A stretch of 64,000 bases of DNA from Enterocloster aldenensis. GTDB lineage: Bacteria > Bacillota > Clostridia > Lachnospirales > Lachnospiraceae. Below the pieces are notes generated by a model, which did no database searches, was not told the DNA's origin, and was given only the letters and a program-made list of their open reading frames with translations. Shown in pieces: positions 1-7,751 of the stretch. Positions within the stretch are counted from its first letter, which is position 1; every line of letters starts with the position of its first letter. A program made the translations under genes and the position numbers. The stretch spans positions 186,001 through 250,000 of the forward strand of contig NZ_QVEX01000006.1 in NCBI RefSeq assembly GCF_003434055.1, read 5' to 3'.

Positions 1-487
1 CCCTGTGGATCAGGCCCTTGAAGCCGCTGATGAAAAACTTCTGGTTGATTACCATGACAATGGCTGTCAGGATTAGCTGCAGCAATCCCATGGCCACATG
101 ATTGTCAGCGAAAAATGCCGGGACAGGCCAATCCCACATCATATGCCCCATGGAAAAATACATCAATATAATCAGAAATCCCAGTGATGCATACAATCTT
201 TGTTTTAAAACAGGTGTTTCCCTGTCCTTTAGCATATCGCCCGGATCATTGGCCGCCACGTTCCCGGCCGCCGTGCTCTTGGACGCCTCTCCTTTAGCAG
301 CAGCCCCGTATCCTGCATCCGCAACCGCCTTTACAATGTCCTGAGGGGACGCGGTCCCTTCCACTCCCATGGAGTTTGTCAGCAGGCTGACGGAACAGGA
401 TGTGACCCCCGGCACCTTGGATACCGCCTTTTCCACACGGGCGCTGCAGGCTGCGCAGCTCATGCCTGTTACTGTATATTGTTCCAT
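1..487 (-). CDS. copA: Copper-translocating P1B-type ATPase, N-terminal part (runs off the window)
   Basis: Only the first ~162 codons are inside the window; the gene continues past position 1. The start is the ATG at 485-487, with an AGGAG-type ribosome site 8-9 bases upstream. Residues 1-70 form a heavy-metal-associated domain with the copper motif GMSCAACSARVE (Cys11, Cys14). A linker then leads to the first membrane segments (LYASLGFLIILMYFSMGHMM and a second near the edge), as in CopA-type exporters. These pump Cu(I) out of the cytoplasm using ATP. The csoR gene lies 55 bases upstream in the same direction, so the pair is probably one copper-induced operon. The catalytic core is not visible, so substrate is inferred from the metal domain and the neighbour. 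Confidence 0.9.
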   Translation of the reverse strand, partial: MEQYTVTGMSCAACSARVEKAVSKVPGVTSCSVSLLTNSMGVEGTASPQDIVKAVADAGYGAAAKGEASKSTAAGNVAANDPGDMLKDRETPVLKQRLYASLGFLIILMYFSMGHMMWDWPVPAFFADNHVAMGLLQLILTAIVMVINQKFFISGFKGLIHR

Positions 488-542
488 ATGTCTCTTCTCC
501 TTCCTCTCTGACCGGATGACGCTGGCCGGCCGGATTCCCATA

Positions 543-845
543 TCAGCGCATAAGTTTCTGGATGGTGGCTACCAGTTCGTCAATGGTCCCATCCTTTCCG
601 GCGCGGATATCATCCACCACACAGGTACGCATGTGATTGGCCAGCAGTACTTTGCTGAAACTGTTCAGCGCAGCATTGGCCGCAGCAACCTGGACAAGGA
701 TATCCGTGCAATAGGCATCCTTTTCCACCATGTTTTTAATTCCGCGGATCTGTCCTTCAATACGGTTCAGACGGTTCAACAGATTTTTATATTCTTCTTG
801 GGAACGCTCTTTTGTCTTATGACTGCAGCATTGCTCCTTTTCCAT
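543..845 (-). CDS. csoR: Copper-sensing transcriptional repressor CsoR
   Basis: A 100-residue protein of the CsoR/RcnR (DUF156) family, the usual length. The Cu(I) ligand set Cys46, His71, Cys75 has the same 25- and 4-residue spacing as known CsoR proteins. Helix 1 carries the family signature LLNRLNRIEGQIRGI. These repressors bind DNA when copper-free and release it on binding Cu(I). The ATG at 843-845 is chosen over an in-frame start further upstream because AAGGAGG sits 6-7 bases before it and the operators lie beyond it. An extra N-terminal CysCys...His cluster (residues 6-9) is not needed for the standard site. The adjacent copA gene and two upstream palindromes support autoregulated copper control. 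Confidence 0.93.
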   Translation of the reverse strand: MEKEQCCSHKTKERSQEEYKNLLNRLNRIEGQIRGIKNMVEKDAYCTDILVQVAAANAALNSFSKVLLANHMRTCVVDDIRAGKDGTIDELVATIQKLMR

Positions 846-859
846 GTTTATCCTCCTTG

Positions 860-919
860 TATACCCATGCTGGGTATATTTGATGGTTTTATTATATACC
901 CCATCCGGGTATAATGCAA
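860..919 (-). promoter_or_regulatory. csoR-copA promoter with two CsoR operator palindromes
   Basis: On the minus strand, -35 TTGCAT (914-919) and -10 TATAAT (891-896) are separated by 17 bases. A palindrome TATACCC-CATCC-GGGTATA (895-913) occupies that spacer. A second copy, TATACCC-ATGCT-GGGTATA (860-878), lies downstream, with box starts 35 bases apart. Both match the GC-rich core with AT-rich arms known for Firmicute CsoR operators. Occupancy would block polymerase binding and early elongation. Confidence 0.88.
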
Positions 920-1051
920 GCATTTTTATTCTGTTTCAATCAATTTTTAACATTCCGGCAAATAAAATACACCTGCAAGCAGCCCTCCTCCATGATACCG
1001 TCCTAACATTCATAGGATGGAAACGGCTTCTTATAGGTGTATCCCGGATTA

Positions 1052-1089
1052 CAAAAATAGACGGCCCCCTGGGTATCCCCAAAAGGCCG
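1052..1089 (-). terminator. Rho-independent terminator after rpmF
   Basis: CGGCC (1062-1066) pairs with GGCCG (1085-1089), with an inner GGG/CCC stem. On the minus strand it is followed by a T-rich run (complement of 1052-1058). It lies 40 bases past the rpmF stop. A second weak hairpin occurs at about 990-1020. I see nothing else between csoR and rpmF. Confidence 0.6.
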
Positions 1090-1129
1090 CGTATTTAATC
1101 ACTTTTCACAAATTTCAGCTTGCTTAGGA

Positions 1130-1312
1130 TTAATCTTCAACACTGACGATTTCTCTCTTGTTATAAGAACCACAAGCCTTGCAAACTCTGTGAGGCATCA
1201 TCAGGGCACCGCACTTGCTGCACTTCACAAGGTTTGGAGCGCTCATCTTCCAGTTTGCCCTGCGGCTGTCTCTTCTTGCTTTAGAAGATTTATTCTTTGG
1301 ACAGATAGACAT
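1130..1312 (-). CDS. rpmF: 50S ribosomal protein L32
   Basis: A 60-residue protein, the usual L32 length, starting MSICPKNKSSKARRDSRRAN. The basic N-terminus binds rRNA. A zinc ribbon follows with Cys pairs CSKC and CKAC (about residues 32-48). L32 is a component of the large ribosomal subunit. The gene follows yceD with a 3-base gap, the conserved yceD-rpmF arrangement of bacteria, and shares its promoter. The C-terminus ends with an acidic VSVED tail. Identification is secure from the motif pattern and context. Confidence 0.97.
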   Translation of the reverse strand: MSICPKNKSSKARRDSRRANWKMSAPNLVKCSKCGALMMPHRVCKACGSYNKREIVSVED

Positions 1313-1315
1313 GGT

Positions 1316-1843
1316 TTACACCTCCTTCAACTGTTTAAAAATATCCTGGATAACTGACATTCTTGGATCCGGCATGCTGTCTTTACAGTCACCTTCTCCA
1401 GAGCCCGGATTTGTACCATATCTATTAGAAATCCCCTGACAGTCTTCACTGCAGAGAACCTTCATAGGCAGGTTCAAGGTTAACTCATTACCAACCAGCT
1501 GGTCGACATCCAGATTATAACCATTAATATAGAACTGCTCATCTAAATCAGCTGCCCTATCCTCATCCGTCTGCTTCATGTCCACTTTCTGGTCAATCTC
1601 CAGATGGAATGGAACCTTTACCGGTTCAAGGCATCGGCTGCACGGCATCTCAAGGCACACATCAGCCTCACCTTTCACGGTCAGCACCTTATCCCCCTGA
1701 TTGGTAATCACCAGATTGACAGGATGCTTTTCCACAATCCCATAAACACCATCCGGTGCATGAAACTGTGTCATCTCCAATTCCAGGTCATATGTTTTAG
1801 ACTTTCCCTCAACGGGAAACAGTTCCGATAAATTAATCAGCAT
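1316..1843 (-). CDS. yceD: YceD/DUF177 family protein (23S rRNA accumulation protein)
   Basis: A 175-residue DUF177 protein. The central CxxxxCSRCLEPV motif and the C-terminal LCSEDCQGIS motif resemble the paired cysteine signatures of this family, which probably bind metal. YceD homologues affect 23S rRNA accumulation or ribosome assembly, although the mechanism is unsettled. The start at 1843 (MLINLSELF) is chosen because AAGGAG lies 7-8 bases upstream; an in-frame ATG 21 bases earlier has no good ribosome site. It is co-transcribed with rpmF from a consensus promoter just upstream. The function is assigned from the family and the rpmF linkage. Confidence 0.9.
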   Translation of the reverse strand: MLINLSELFPVEGKSKTYDLELEMTQFHAPDGVYGIVEKHPVNLVITNQGDKVLTVKGEADVCLEMPCSRCLEPVKVPFHLEIDQKVDMKQTDEDRAADLDEQFYINGYNLDVDQLVGNELTLNLPMKVLCSEDCQGISNRYGTNPGSGEGDCKDSMPDPRMSVIQDIFKQLKEV

Positions 1844-1871
1844 ATCATACTCCTTGATATGCACCTATGCT

Positions 1872-1900
1872 ATTATACATAGGCACAAGGGGTTTGTCAA
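1872..1900 (-). promoter_or_regulatory. Consensus promoter for yceD-rpmF
   Basis: The minus strand has a perfect -35 TTGACA (1895-1900), a 17-base spacer and a perfect -10 TATAAT (1872-1877). The -10 sits between the arms CCTATG/CATAGG of a short inverted repeat. It separates yceD-rpmF from the upstream pta-ackA unit, whose stop is at 1927. Confidence 0.85.
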
Positions 1901-1926
1901 TAAAAAGTTTCCAAATTTACGCAAAT

Positions 1927-3123
1927 TTACTGAACCAGTTCCAGGGTCTCTCTTGCAATTGCCAGCTCTTCGTTGGTTGGGATCAGCATTACCTTTACCT
2001 TGGAATCAGCAGCTGAAATCATCCTCTCCTGTCCGCGCACATTGTTTGCCTCGTCGTCAATCTTAACGCCCATGTAAGCCAGGTTAGAGCAGATTGCTTT
2101 TCTTCCGGTCTTGTCGTTCTCACCAACGCCTGCTGTAAATGCAATGGCGTCCACGCCGTTCATGGCAGCCGCATATGCGCCGATGTACTTGGTCACACGG
2201 TAAATGAACGCATCCAGTGCAACCTCAGCCAGATGGTTTCCGTCAGCCTTGGCATTCTCGATGTCGCGGAAATCGCTGGAGATTCCGTTGGTCATGCCGT
2301 ATACGCCGGACTTCTTATTTAAGATATCCAGCATCTCGTTGATGTCAATACCTTCCTTGTTCATGATGAACTGAAGGACCGCCGGATCCACATCACCGCT
2401 TCTGGTGCCCATGATCAAGCCTTCAAGAGGTGTCAGGCCCATGCTGGTGTCCACGCACTTGCCGCCGATGGAAGCAGATACGCTGGCGCCGTTGCCCAGG
2501 TGGCAGACAATGACTTTTGCTGTTTCAGGATCCAGGCCGCCGAATTTGATTGCCTCGCCGGACACAAACTTGTGGCTGGTTCCGTGGAAGCCATAACGCC
2601 TGATTCCGTACTTCTCAAAATACTTGTGGGGAATTGCATACATATAAGCCTTCTCGGGCATGGACATGCCAAAGGCAGTATCAAACACAGCAACGTTAGG
2701 TGTTCCGGGCATAGCTGCCTCGCATGCCTCGATACCCATCAGGTTGGCCGGGTTGTGCAGGGGGCCCAGGTCAAAGCATTCACGGATGACACGCTTCACA
2801 TCATCATTGACAACAATGGAATCGCTGTAAACAGTGCCGCCGTGGAGCACACGGTGTCCAATGGCGGAAATCTCGCTTGTATCCTTGATTACGCCATGTT
2901 CTGCATCCAGAAGGGCTTCCATGACCATCTGGATTGCCGTCTTGTGGGTAGGCATGGGTTTCTCAATGACGAACTTGTCCTTTCCGGCCGGCTGATGTGT
3001 CAGCTTGGAGCCGTCAATCCCAATCCTCTCGCAGAGGCCCTTTGCCACTACGCTTTCATTTTCCATATCAATCAACTGATACTTTAAGGAAGAGCTGCCG
3101 CAGTTAATAACTAAAATCTTCAT
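1927..3123 (-). CDS. ackA: Acetate kinase
   Basis: A 398-residue acetate kinase of typical length. It begins MKILVINCGSSSLKYQLIDM, the ASKHA-fold phosphate-1 motif with the conserved NxGSSSxK. GHRVLHGG, FDTAFGMSMPEKAYMY and HLGNGASVSA follow, all signature segments of the family. It converts acetyl phosphate plus ADP to acetate plus ATP, the energy-yielding last step of acetogenic fermentation. The gene lies 24 bases after pta in the same direction with TTAAGGAGAAAAT before its ATG, so pta-ackA is one operon. Its product acetate is also the substrate of TmcAL, encoded 3 kb away. Confidence 0.98.
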   Translation of the reverse strand: MKILVINCGSSSLKYQLIDMENESVVAKGLCERIGIDGSKLTHQPAGKDKFVIEKPMPTHKTAIQMVMEALLDAEHGVIKDTSEISAIGHRVLHGGTVYSDSIVVNDDVKRVIRECFDLGPLHNPANLMGIEACEAAMPGTPNVAVFDTAFGMSMPEKAYMYAIPHKYFEKYGIRRYGFHGTSHKFVSGEAIKFGGLDPETAKVIVCHLGNGASVSASIGGKCVDTSMGLTPLEGLIMGTRSGDVDPAVLQFIMNKEGIDINEMLDILNKKSGVYGMTNGISSDFRDIENAKADGNHLAEVALDAFIYRVTKYIGAYAAAMNGVDAIAFTAGVGENDKTGRKAICSNLAYMGVKIDDEANNVRGQERMISAADSKVKVMLIPTNEELAIARETLELVQ

Positions 3124-3147
3124 GTTTATATTTTCTCCTTAATCTTA

Positions 3148-4143
3148 TTAATTATTCTGGCACTGTACAGCGGTAATGGCTACAACACCTACAATATCAT
3201 CTGCAGAGCATCCTCTGGACAGATCGTTCACAGGCTTTGCAATACCCTGGCACATGGGGCCGTAGGCCTCTGCCTTGCCAAGTCTCTGCACCAGCTTATA
3301 ACCGATGTTGCCTGCATCCAGGTCCGGGAATACCAGGACATTGGCATGTCCTGCCACCTTGCTGTCCGGAGCCTTGGACTGGCCGATTTCAGGAACAATG
3401 GCAGCATCCAGCTGAAGTTCGCCGTCCAGTTCCAGCTCAGGAGCCATCTCCTTTGCCAGTCTGGTTGCCTCAACCACCTTGTCCACATCTGCGTGGCTTG
3501 CGCTGCCCTTGGAGGAATGGGAAAGCATTGCAACCTTGGCATCCTTTCCTGTAAGCAGCTTAAAGCTCTCGGCAGAAGATACCGCAATGGCAGCCAGCTC
3601 TTCCGGATTCGGGTTCTGGTTCAGGCCGCAGTCAGCAAATACAAAGGTTCCGTTATCCCCGAACTGGCAGTCAGGCACTTCCATAAGGAAGAATGCAGAT
3701 ACCAGCTTGGTGCCCGGCTTGGTCTTAATCACCTGCAGGCAGGGACGGAGTGTGTTGGCAGTGGAATGGCATGCGCCGGATACCATGCCGTCAGCATCGC
3801 CCTTCTTGATCATCAGGCAGCCGTAGTATGCATAATCATTCAGGATGGTTTCCCTGGCCTTTTCTTCGGTCATTCCTTTGGCTTTCCTCAGTTCCACGAA
3901 TAAATCGATATATTCCTGGGTCTTTTCATATGTCCTTGGATTGATGATGGTTGCACCGGACACATCCAGTCCGCTGCTGTGCTCACCGATATCCTCCGGT
4001 GTTCCGATAATGACCAGGTTTGCCAGATCCTCTTTTAAAATTTTTTCAGCAGCAACCCATGTCCTGCGGTCCATAGACTCAGGAAGCACGATGGTTTTCT
4101 TATCTGCCCTTGCTTTTTCTTTAATAACATCAATAAATCCCAT
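3148..4143 (-). CDS. pta: Phosphate acetyltransferase
   Basis: A 331-residue short-form phosphotransacetylase, without the N-terminal regulatory domains of enterobacterial Pta. It starts MGFIDVIKEKARADKKTIVLPES and contains GDADGMVSGA, SSKGSASH and the C-terminal PVNDLSRGCSADDIVG, all diagnostic of the catalytic domain. It exchanges CoA for phosphate on acetyl-CoA to give acetyl phosphate. It is the first gene of the pta-ackA operon and has its own promoter upstream. Conserved ribosome-site sequence precedes the ATG at 4143. Assignment is unambiguous. Confidence 0.98.
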   Translation of the reverse strand: MGFIDVIKEKARADKKTIVLPESMDRRTWVAAEKILKEDLANLVIIGTPEDIGEHSSGLDVSGATIINPRTYEKTQEYIDLFVELRKAKGMTEEKARETILNDYAYYGCLMIKKGDADGMVSGACHSTANTLRPCLQVIKTKPGTKLVSAFFLMEVPDCQFGDNGTFVFADCGLNQNPNPEELAAIAVSSAESFKLLTGKDAKVAMLSHSSKGSASHADVDKVVEATRLAKEMAPELELDGELQLDAAIVPEIGQSKAPDSKVAGHANVLVFPDLDAGNIGYKLVQRLGKAEAYGPMCQGIAKPVNDLSRGCSADDIVGVVAITAVQCQNN

Positions 4144-4184
4144 GGTATACCCCTTTCCTTATTGTAAATAATGCATATAGGCTT

Positions 4185-4213
4185 ATTATATACGTTGTGA
4201 ATGGGGGAAACAA
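4185..4213 (-). promoter_or_regulatory. Promoter of pta-ackA
   Basis: The minus strand reads -35 TTGTTT (4208-4213), 17 bases, -10 TATAAT (4185-4190), about 42 bases before the pta start. The -10 is perfect and the -35 matches consensus at three or four positions. No obvious operator is seen. Confidence 0.65.
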
Positions 4214-4288
4214 GTTGTATTTCGCAAATTCTTGCATTTTTTTAAGTACCCTGCATACGTATTTTTTATGGATTATCTATATTATATC

Positions 4289-4323
4289 CAAATAAAAGGA
4301 GATGACACCTGCCATCTCCTTTT
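4289..4323 (-). terminator. Terminator after darA
   Basis: A perfect 11-bp stem (4294-4304 with 4313-4323, arms AAAAGGAGATG/CATCTCCTTTT) and an 8-base loop. On the minus strand the right arm runs into TTTTATTT. It separates darA from the pta promoter. Confidence 0.8.
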
Positions 4324-4356
4324 AGGATACCGTTCTCCTATCATCTTTACTGCCCA

Positions 4357-4689
4357 TCAGATTTTCTCGTACCGGTCCACATCAATTACAAAGATTGTGG
4401 CGCCGCCCACCTCCACATTCATGGGCATGGTTGCATAATTCACCATGGTGGTGCCGGAAATATACGGCATATTCACCGTAAGCTTCTGGTGCTGCCCGCA
4501 TTCCTGCTTAATGATGTCAATTACTTCCTGTACCTTATCATCCTCCGCACCAATCATCAGTGTGGTATTGCCCTTTTTCAGGAATCCGCCGGTGGTGGAC
4601 AGCCTGGTTACGCTGTAGTGCTGTTGGGTTAACTGGCTTATTACATCATCTTCGTTGTCATTCCTCACGATTGCATATACTAATTTCAT
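4357..4689 (-). CDS. darA: Cyclic-di-AMP receptor, PII-like (DarA/PstA, DUF970)
   Basis: A 110-residue protein, the usual length of the DarA/PstA/YaaQ family. It has the PII-like ferredoxin fold beginning MKLVYAIVRNDNEDDVISQL, then RLSTTGGFLKKGNTTLMIG, the family's nucleotide-contacting segment, and a C-terminal GGATIFVIDVDRYEKI. Family members bind the second messenger c-di-AMP as trimers and are presumed to signal through unknown partners. The ATG at 4689 has AGGAGGTTCAGCTT upstream. It stands alone between the htrA gene and pta. Recognised from family pattern; the partner cannot be told from the sequence. Confidence 0.9.
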   Translation of the reverse strand: MKLVYAIVRNDNEDDVISQLTQQHYSVTRLSTTGGFLKKGNTTLMIGAEDDKVQEVIDIIKQECGQHQKLTVNMPYISGTTMVNYATMPMNVEVGGATIFVIDVDRYEKI

Positions 4690-4762
4690 AAGCTGAACCT
4701 CCTTAATTGAATGTCTATTAGGTCCAGTATATCATATTTTTCATAAAATTGGTGTTAATATT

Positions 4763-6205
4763 TTATGAATTAGCCGCCGGCTTTGTTCCCAGGGTTATCT
4801 GTACGTCATGCTCCACATAAGCGCCGTTGGCCAGGGACTGGACGGTCAGGGTAACGGTGGATCCGCCCTCATAATACGTAAGCATCTGTTTTAATTCTTC
4901 CATGTTTGTGACAGACTGCCCGTCAAACTTGGTAATGATATCCTTTTCCTTTAAATCAGAGGATGCCGCTGCCCCGCCTTCCACAATCTTATAAACGTAG
5001 ATGCCCACCGGCATGCCAAACTCCTGGGCCGCGGATGCGTCAATGTTGGTTCCCTGGATTCCCAGATATCCCTGTGCGCCTTCAGATACAGCCACACGGG
5101 TCTTCTTGGTCATCAGGCTGTTGAGGATATCCTGCGCCTTGGAAATGGGGATTGCAAAGCCCATGCCCTCAACCTCAGTGGATGCTGTCTTGGCCGCATT
5201 GATGCCGATTACATTGCCGTTTAAGTCAATCAAGGCGCCGCCGCTGTTGCCTGGGTTGATGGCTGCATCGGTCTGGATGAAGGTCCTGGTGATTCCGCTG
5301 CCGTCCGTGATTTCCCTGTCAAGTGCGCTGACATAACCAACGGTTACGGACTGTCCATATCCAAGTGCATTGCCGATTGCCACAACCTGCTGCCCTACCT
5401 TTATGTTGTCGGAGTCCCCCAGGGACGCCACCTTAATCTTGCTCATGGTATCGGATGGGATATCCTTTAACTGTACTGCAATAATTGCCAGGTCAGAGGC
5501 TGAATCCGTACCCTTGACAGCAGCGCTTACATCGTTGTTGTCCACAAATGTAACCTTTAAGTCCTGTGCCCCGTCAACCACATGATTGTTGGTGGCAATC
5601 AGAAGTTCCGTATCGCTCTGGTTGATGATGATGCCTGAACCGCTGCTCTGGGCCTGGTAGGTCTGGGGCATTCCGAAGAAGTCCCGCTGCTGTACGGTCA
5701 TGGTATCGTTGATGGCCACAATGGACGGCATCACTGTTTCCACGATTCCTGACACATCGGTTACTGCTGTCACCGTGGTCGCCCCCTGTCCTCCGTTCTG
5801 TGTGGTCACGGCGGGCGCCACCTGCTGGATCTGGGGCTGTGGCTGGGCCTGGGCGCCTGCGCTTCCATACATGCCTGTCATCCTGGCTCCCAGATAACCC
5901 ACCCCTGTCATCACCCCGCCGGATACGGCTCCGAACAGGACTGCCGCTGCCGTGATTCCGGCTGCCCGTTTCATCCACAGGCCTTTCTTTGGCCCGCCAT
6001 GCCTGCCGTTGCCGCTGTTCCCGGGCTGCTGTGAATACATATCATATCCCTGCCCGCGGTTCCCTTCATGGGACGGATTGTATCCGTTGTTCCTGTTCCC
6101 CTGGGTCTCATTCATATTGGGGGTGGTCCAGTTAACGGTTGTCTCCGGTATGTTCCTCTCTGCGCTGCTATTTCCATTTAAATTCCTGTTTTCATTCTCG
6201 TACAT
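4763..6205 (-). CDS. htrA: HtrA/DegP-like membrane-anchored serine protease with PDZ domain
   Basis: 480 residues. A polar, Asn/Gly-rich cytoplasmic tail (1-75) precedes one membrane segment (about 80-106, AAGITAAAVLFGAVSGGVMTG). A trypsin-like domain follows with catalytic His208 (ATNNHVVDG), Asp238 (SASDLAII) and Ser321 (NPGNSGGAL), then a PDZ domain (about 385-465). Such proteases degrade or refold misfolded exported proteins at the outer face of the membrane. The start at 6205 is chosen because AAAGGAG lies 8 bases upstream; an in-frame ATG 63 bases earlier lacks a site. The gene is divergent from tmcAL. The triad is complete, so it should be active. Confidence 0.94.
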   Translation of the reverse strand: MYENENRNLNGNSSAERNIPETTVNWTTPNMNETQGNRNNGYNPSHEGNRGQGYDMYSQQPGNSGNGRHGGPKKGLWMKRAAGITAAAVLFGAVSGGVMTGVGYLGARMTGMYGSAGAQAQPQPQIQQVAPAVTTQNGGQGATTVTAVTDVSGIVETVMPSIVAINDTMTVQQRDFFGMPQTYQAQSSGSGIIINQSDTELLIATNNHVVDGAQDLKVTFVDNNDVSAAVKGTDSASDLAIIAVQLKDIPSDTMSKIKVASLGDSDNIKVGQQVVAIGNALGYGQSVTVGYVSALDREITDGSGITRTFIQTDAAINPGNSGGALIDLNGNVIGINAAKTASTEVEGMGFAIPISKAQDILNSLMTKKTRVAVSEGAQGYLGIQGTNIDASAAQEFGMPVGIYVYKIVEGGAAASSDLKEKDIITKFDGQSVTNMEELKQMLTYYEGGSTVTLTVQSLANGAYVEHDVQITLGTKPAANS

Positions 6206-6320
6206 AAAAAAGTCTCCTTTCATACAATTCTCTATGTTTTGGATATTTAATTTATTTCCTCTTGACACTTATAAATATATCCAGGATTTATGGTGGAATT
6301 GTGAAGCGATTGTGGAGAAA

Positions 6321-6349
6321 TTGTGTTCGAAATATTATAGATTTATAAA
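6321..6349 (+). promoter_or_regulatory. Probable promoter of tmcAL
   Basis: TTGTGT (6321-6326), 17 bases, TATAAA (6344-6349) on the plus strand, about 105 bases before the tmcAL start. A TTGACA at 6262-6267 also occurs but has no good -10 at the right spacing. The promoter of the divergent htrA gene is not clear to me. Confidence 0.4.
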
Positions 6350-6454
6350 CTGGACATGAATGGATCCGGACCGGACGGATCCGGGCTGGACGGATTGACT
6401 GATTCCCGATATAATGGACATGATAATTGGCAATGGGAAAGAACGAGGTGTTTC

Positions 6455-7729
6455 ATGAAACTGACCGGAATCATAGCAGAATATAATCCGTTTCACAGCG
6501 GACATGAATTTCATATAAAAAAAGCAAAGGAACTGACAGGCTCTGACTGCTGCGTGGTGGTCATGAGCGGCGACTTTGTCCAGCGAGGGGAGCCTGCGGT
6601 ATACAGCAAATACATCCGGACCCGCATGGCCCTGTGCTGCGGCGCGGACCTGGTGGTGGAACTTCCTTCTGCCTTTGCCGTCAGCAGCGCTGAGGACTTT
6701 GCTGCCTGCGGCGTGTCCCTTCTGACCTCCCTTGGCGCTGTGGATACCATCTGCTTTGGCAGTGAGGACGGTCAGGTCCAGCCGCTTCTGACAGCCGCCT
6801 CCCTGCTGGCTGAGGAAAGCCCGGAATTCTCCGGTCTCCTGAACCAGGGGCTGAAGCAGGGCTTAAGCTGGCCCCAGGCCAGAAACCACGCCCTAATCCG
6901 GATGGCAGGGACAGTGCCGGACTTTCCGCTGCAGCCTGAAAGCCTTGACCGTCTTCTGGGATCCCCCAACAACCTGCTTGGAATCGAATACTGCAAGGCC
7001 ATCATACGCAGCAGCAGCCACCTTAAACCCGTAACCGTCAAGCGCATGGGACAGGGCTACCATGACAGTGTGCTGGACCAGGGCCAGGCTTCTGCTTCCG
7101 CCCTGAGGCGGCTGATGACAGAAAATATCCGGACACCGGACCAGCTGCCGGACCCGGCCTCCTCCCTGTCCTCCCATGTCCCCCGGTCCATCCTGCCCAT
7201 GTACGGCGCGGAACCGGCCGTGACAGCCAACGACCTGTCCGGTCTGCTGAACTACACACTGCTTACCATGGCCAGTCAGGATATTGATTTTGCCGGTTAT
7301 GCGGATGTGTCAAAGGAAATGGCTTCCAGGTTGAGGACACGGCTTCTTGAATACGAAAACTGGGAAGGACGGATCCGGCAGCTTAAGACGCGTCAGTATA
7401 CCTACACAAGGATCAGCCGCGCCCTGCTCCACATCCTTTTAGCCATGACCGACCAGGACGTGGCCCAATATAAAAGCGCAGGGTATGCGCCCTACGCCCG
7501 TATACTTGGCTTTAAAAAGGATAACGCTAAACTGCTTTCCATGATAAAGAAGCAATCCTCCATCCCGCTTATCACAAAGACAGCCGATGCCCCGCGCATC
7601 CTCACAGGAACCGCCCTCAGTATGTTAAATAAGGATATCCACGCCACCCATATCCGTCAAAGCATCCTGGCCCACACATATGGATACAGGTGCCGCAATG
7701 AATACACACAGCCCGTATGCATCCTTTAG
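6455..7729 (+). CDS. tmcAL: tRNA(Met) cytidine acetate ligase TmcAL (YlbM family)
   Basis: 424 residues. The N-terminal nucleotidyltransferase fold shows GIIAEYNPFHSGHEFHI with the HxGH ATP motif, then GDFVQRGEPAVYSK and the ELPSAFAVSSAEDFA segment typical of YlbM. TmcAL uses ATP and free acetate to make N4-acetylcytidine at the wobble position of elongator tRNA-Met. The start at 6455 has ACGAGGTG 7 bases upstream and begins exactly at the conserved MKLTGIIAEYNPFHSGH; an in-frame ATG 99 bases earlier would add an unrelated Gly/Asp-rich tail. The gene is close to pta-ackA, which makes its substrate acetate. Confidence 0.93.
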   Translation: MKLTGIIAEYNPFHSGHEFHIKKAKELTGSDCCVVVMSGDFVQRGEPAVYSKYIRTRMALCCGADLVVELPSAFAVSSAEDFAACGVSLLTSLGAVDTICFGSEDGQVQPLLTAASLLAEESPEFSGLLNQGLKQGLSWPQARNHALIRMAGTVPDFPLQPESLDRLLGSPNNLLGIEYCKAIIRSSSHLKPVTVKRMGQGYHDSVLDQGQASASALRRLMTENIRTPDQLPDPASSLSSHVPRSILPMYGAEPAVTANDLSGLLNYTLLTMASQDIDFAGYADVSKEMASRLRTRLLEYENWEGRIRQLKTRQYTYTRISRALLHILLAMTDQDVAQYKSAGYAPYARILGFKKDNAKLLSMIKKQSSIPLITKTADAPRILTGTALSMLNKDIHATHIRQSILAHTYGYRCRNEYTQPVCIL

Positions 7730-7751
7730 TACTGACTTGCGGCCTGTCCCT

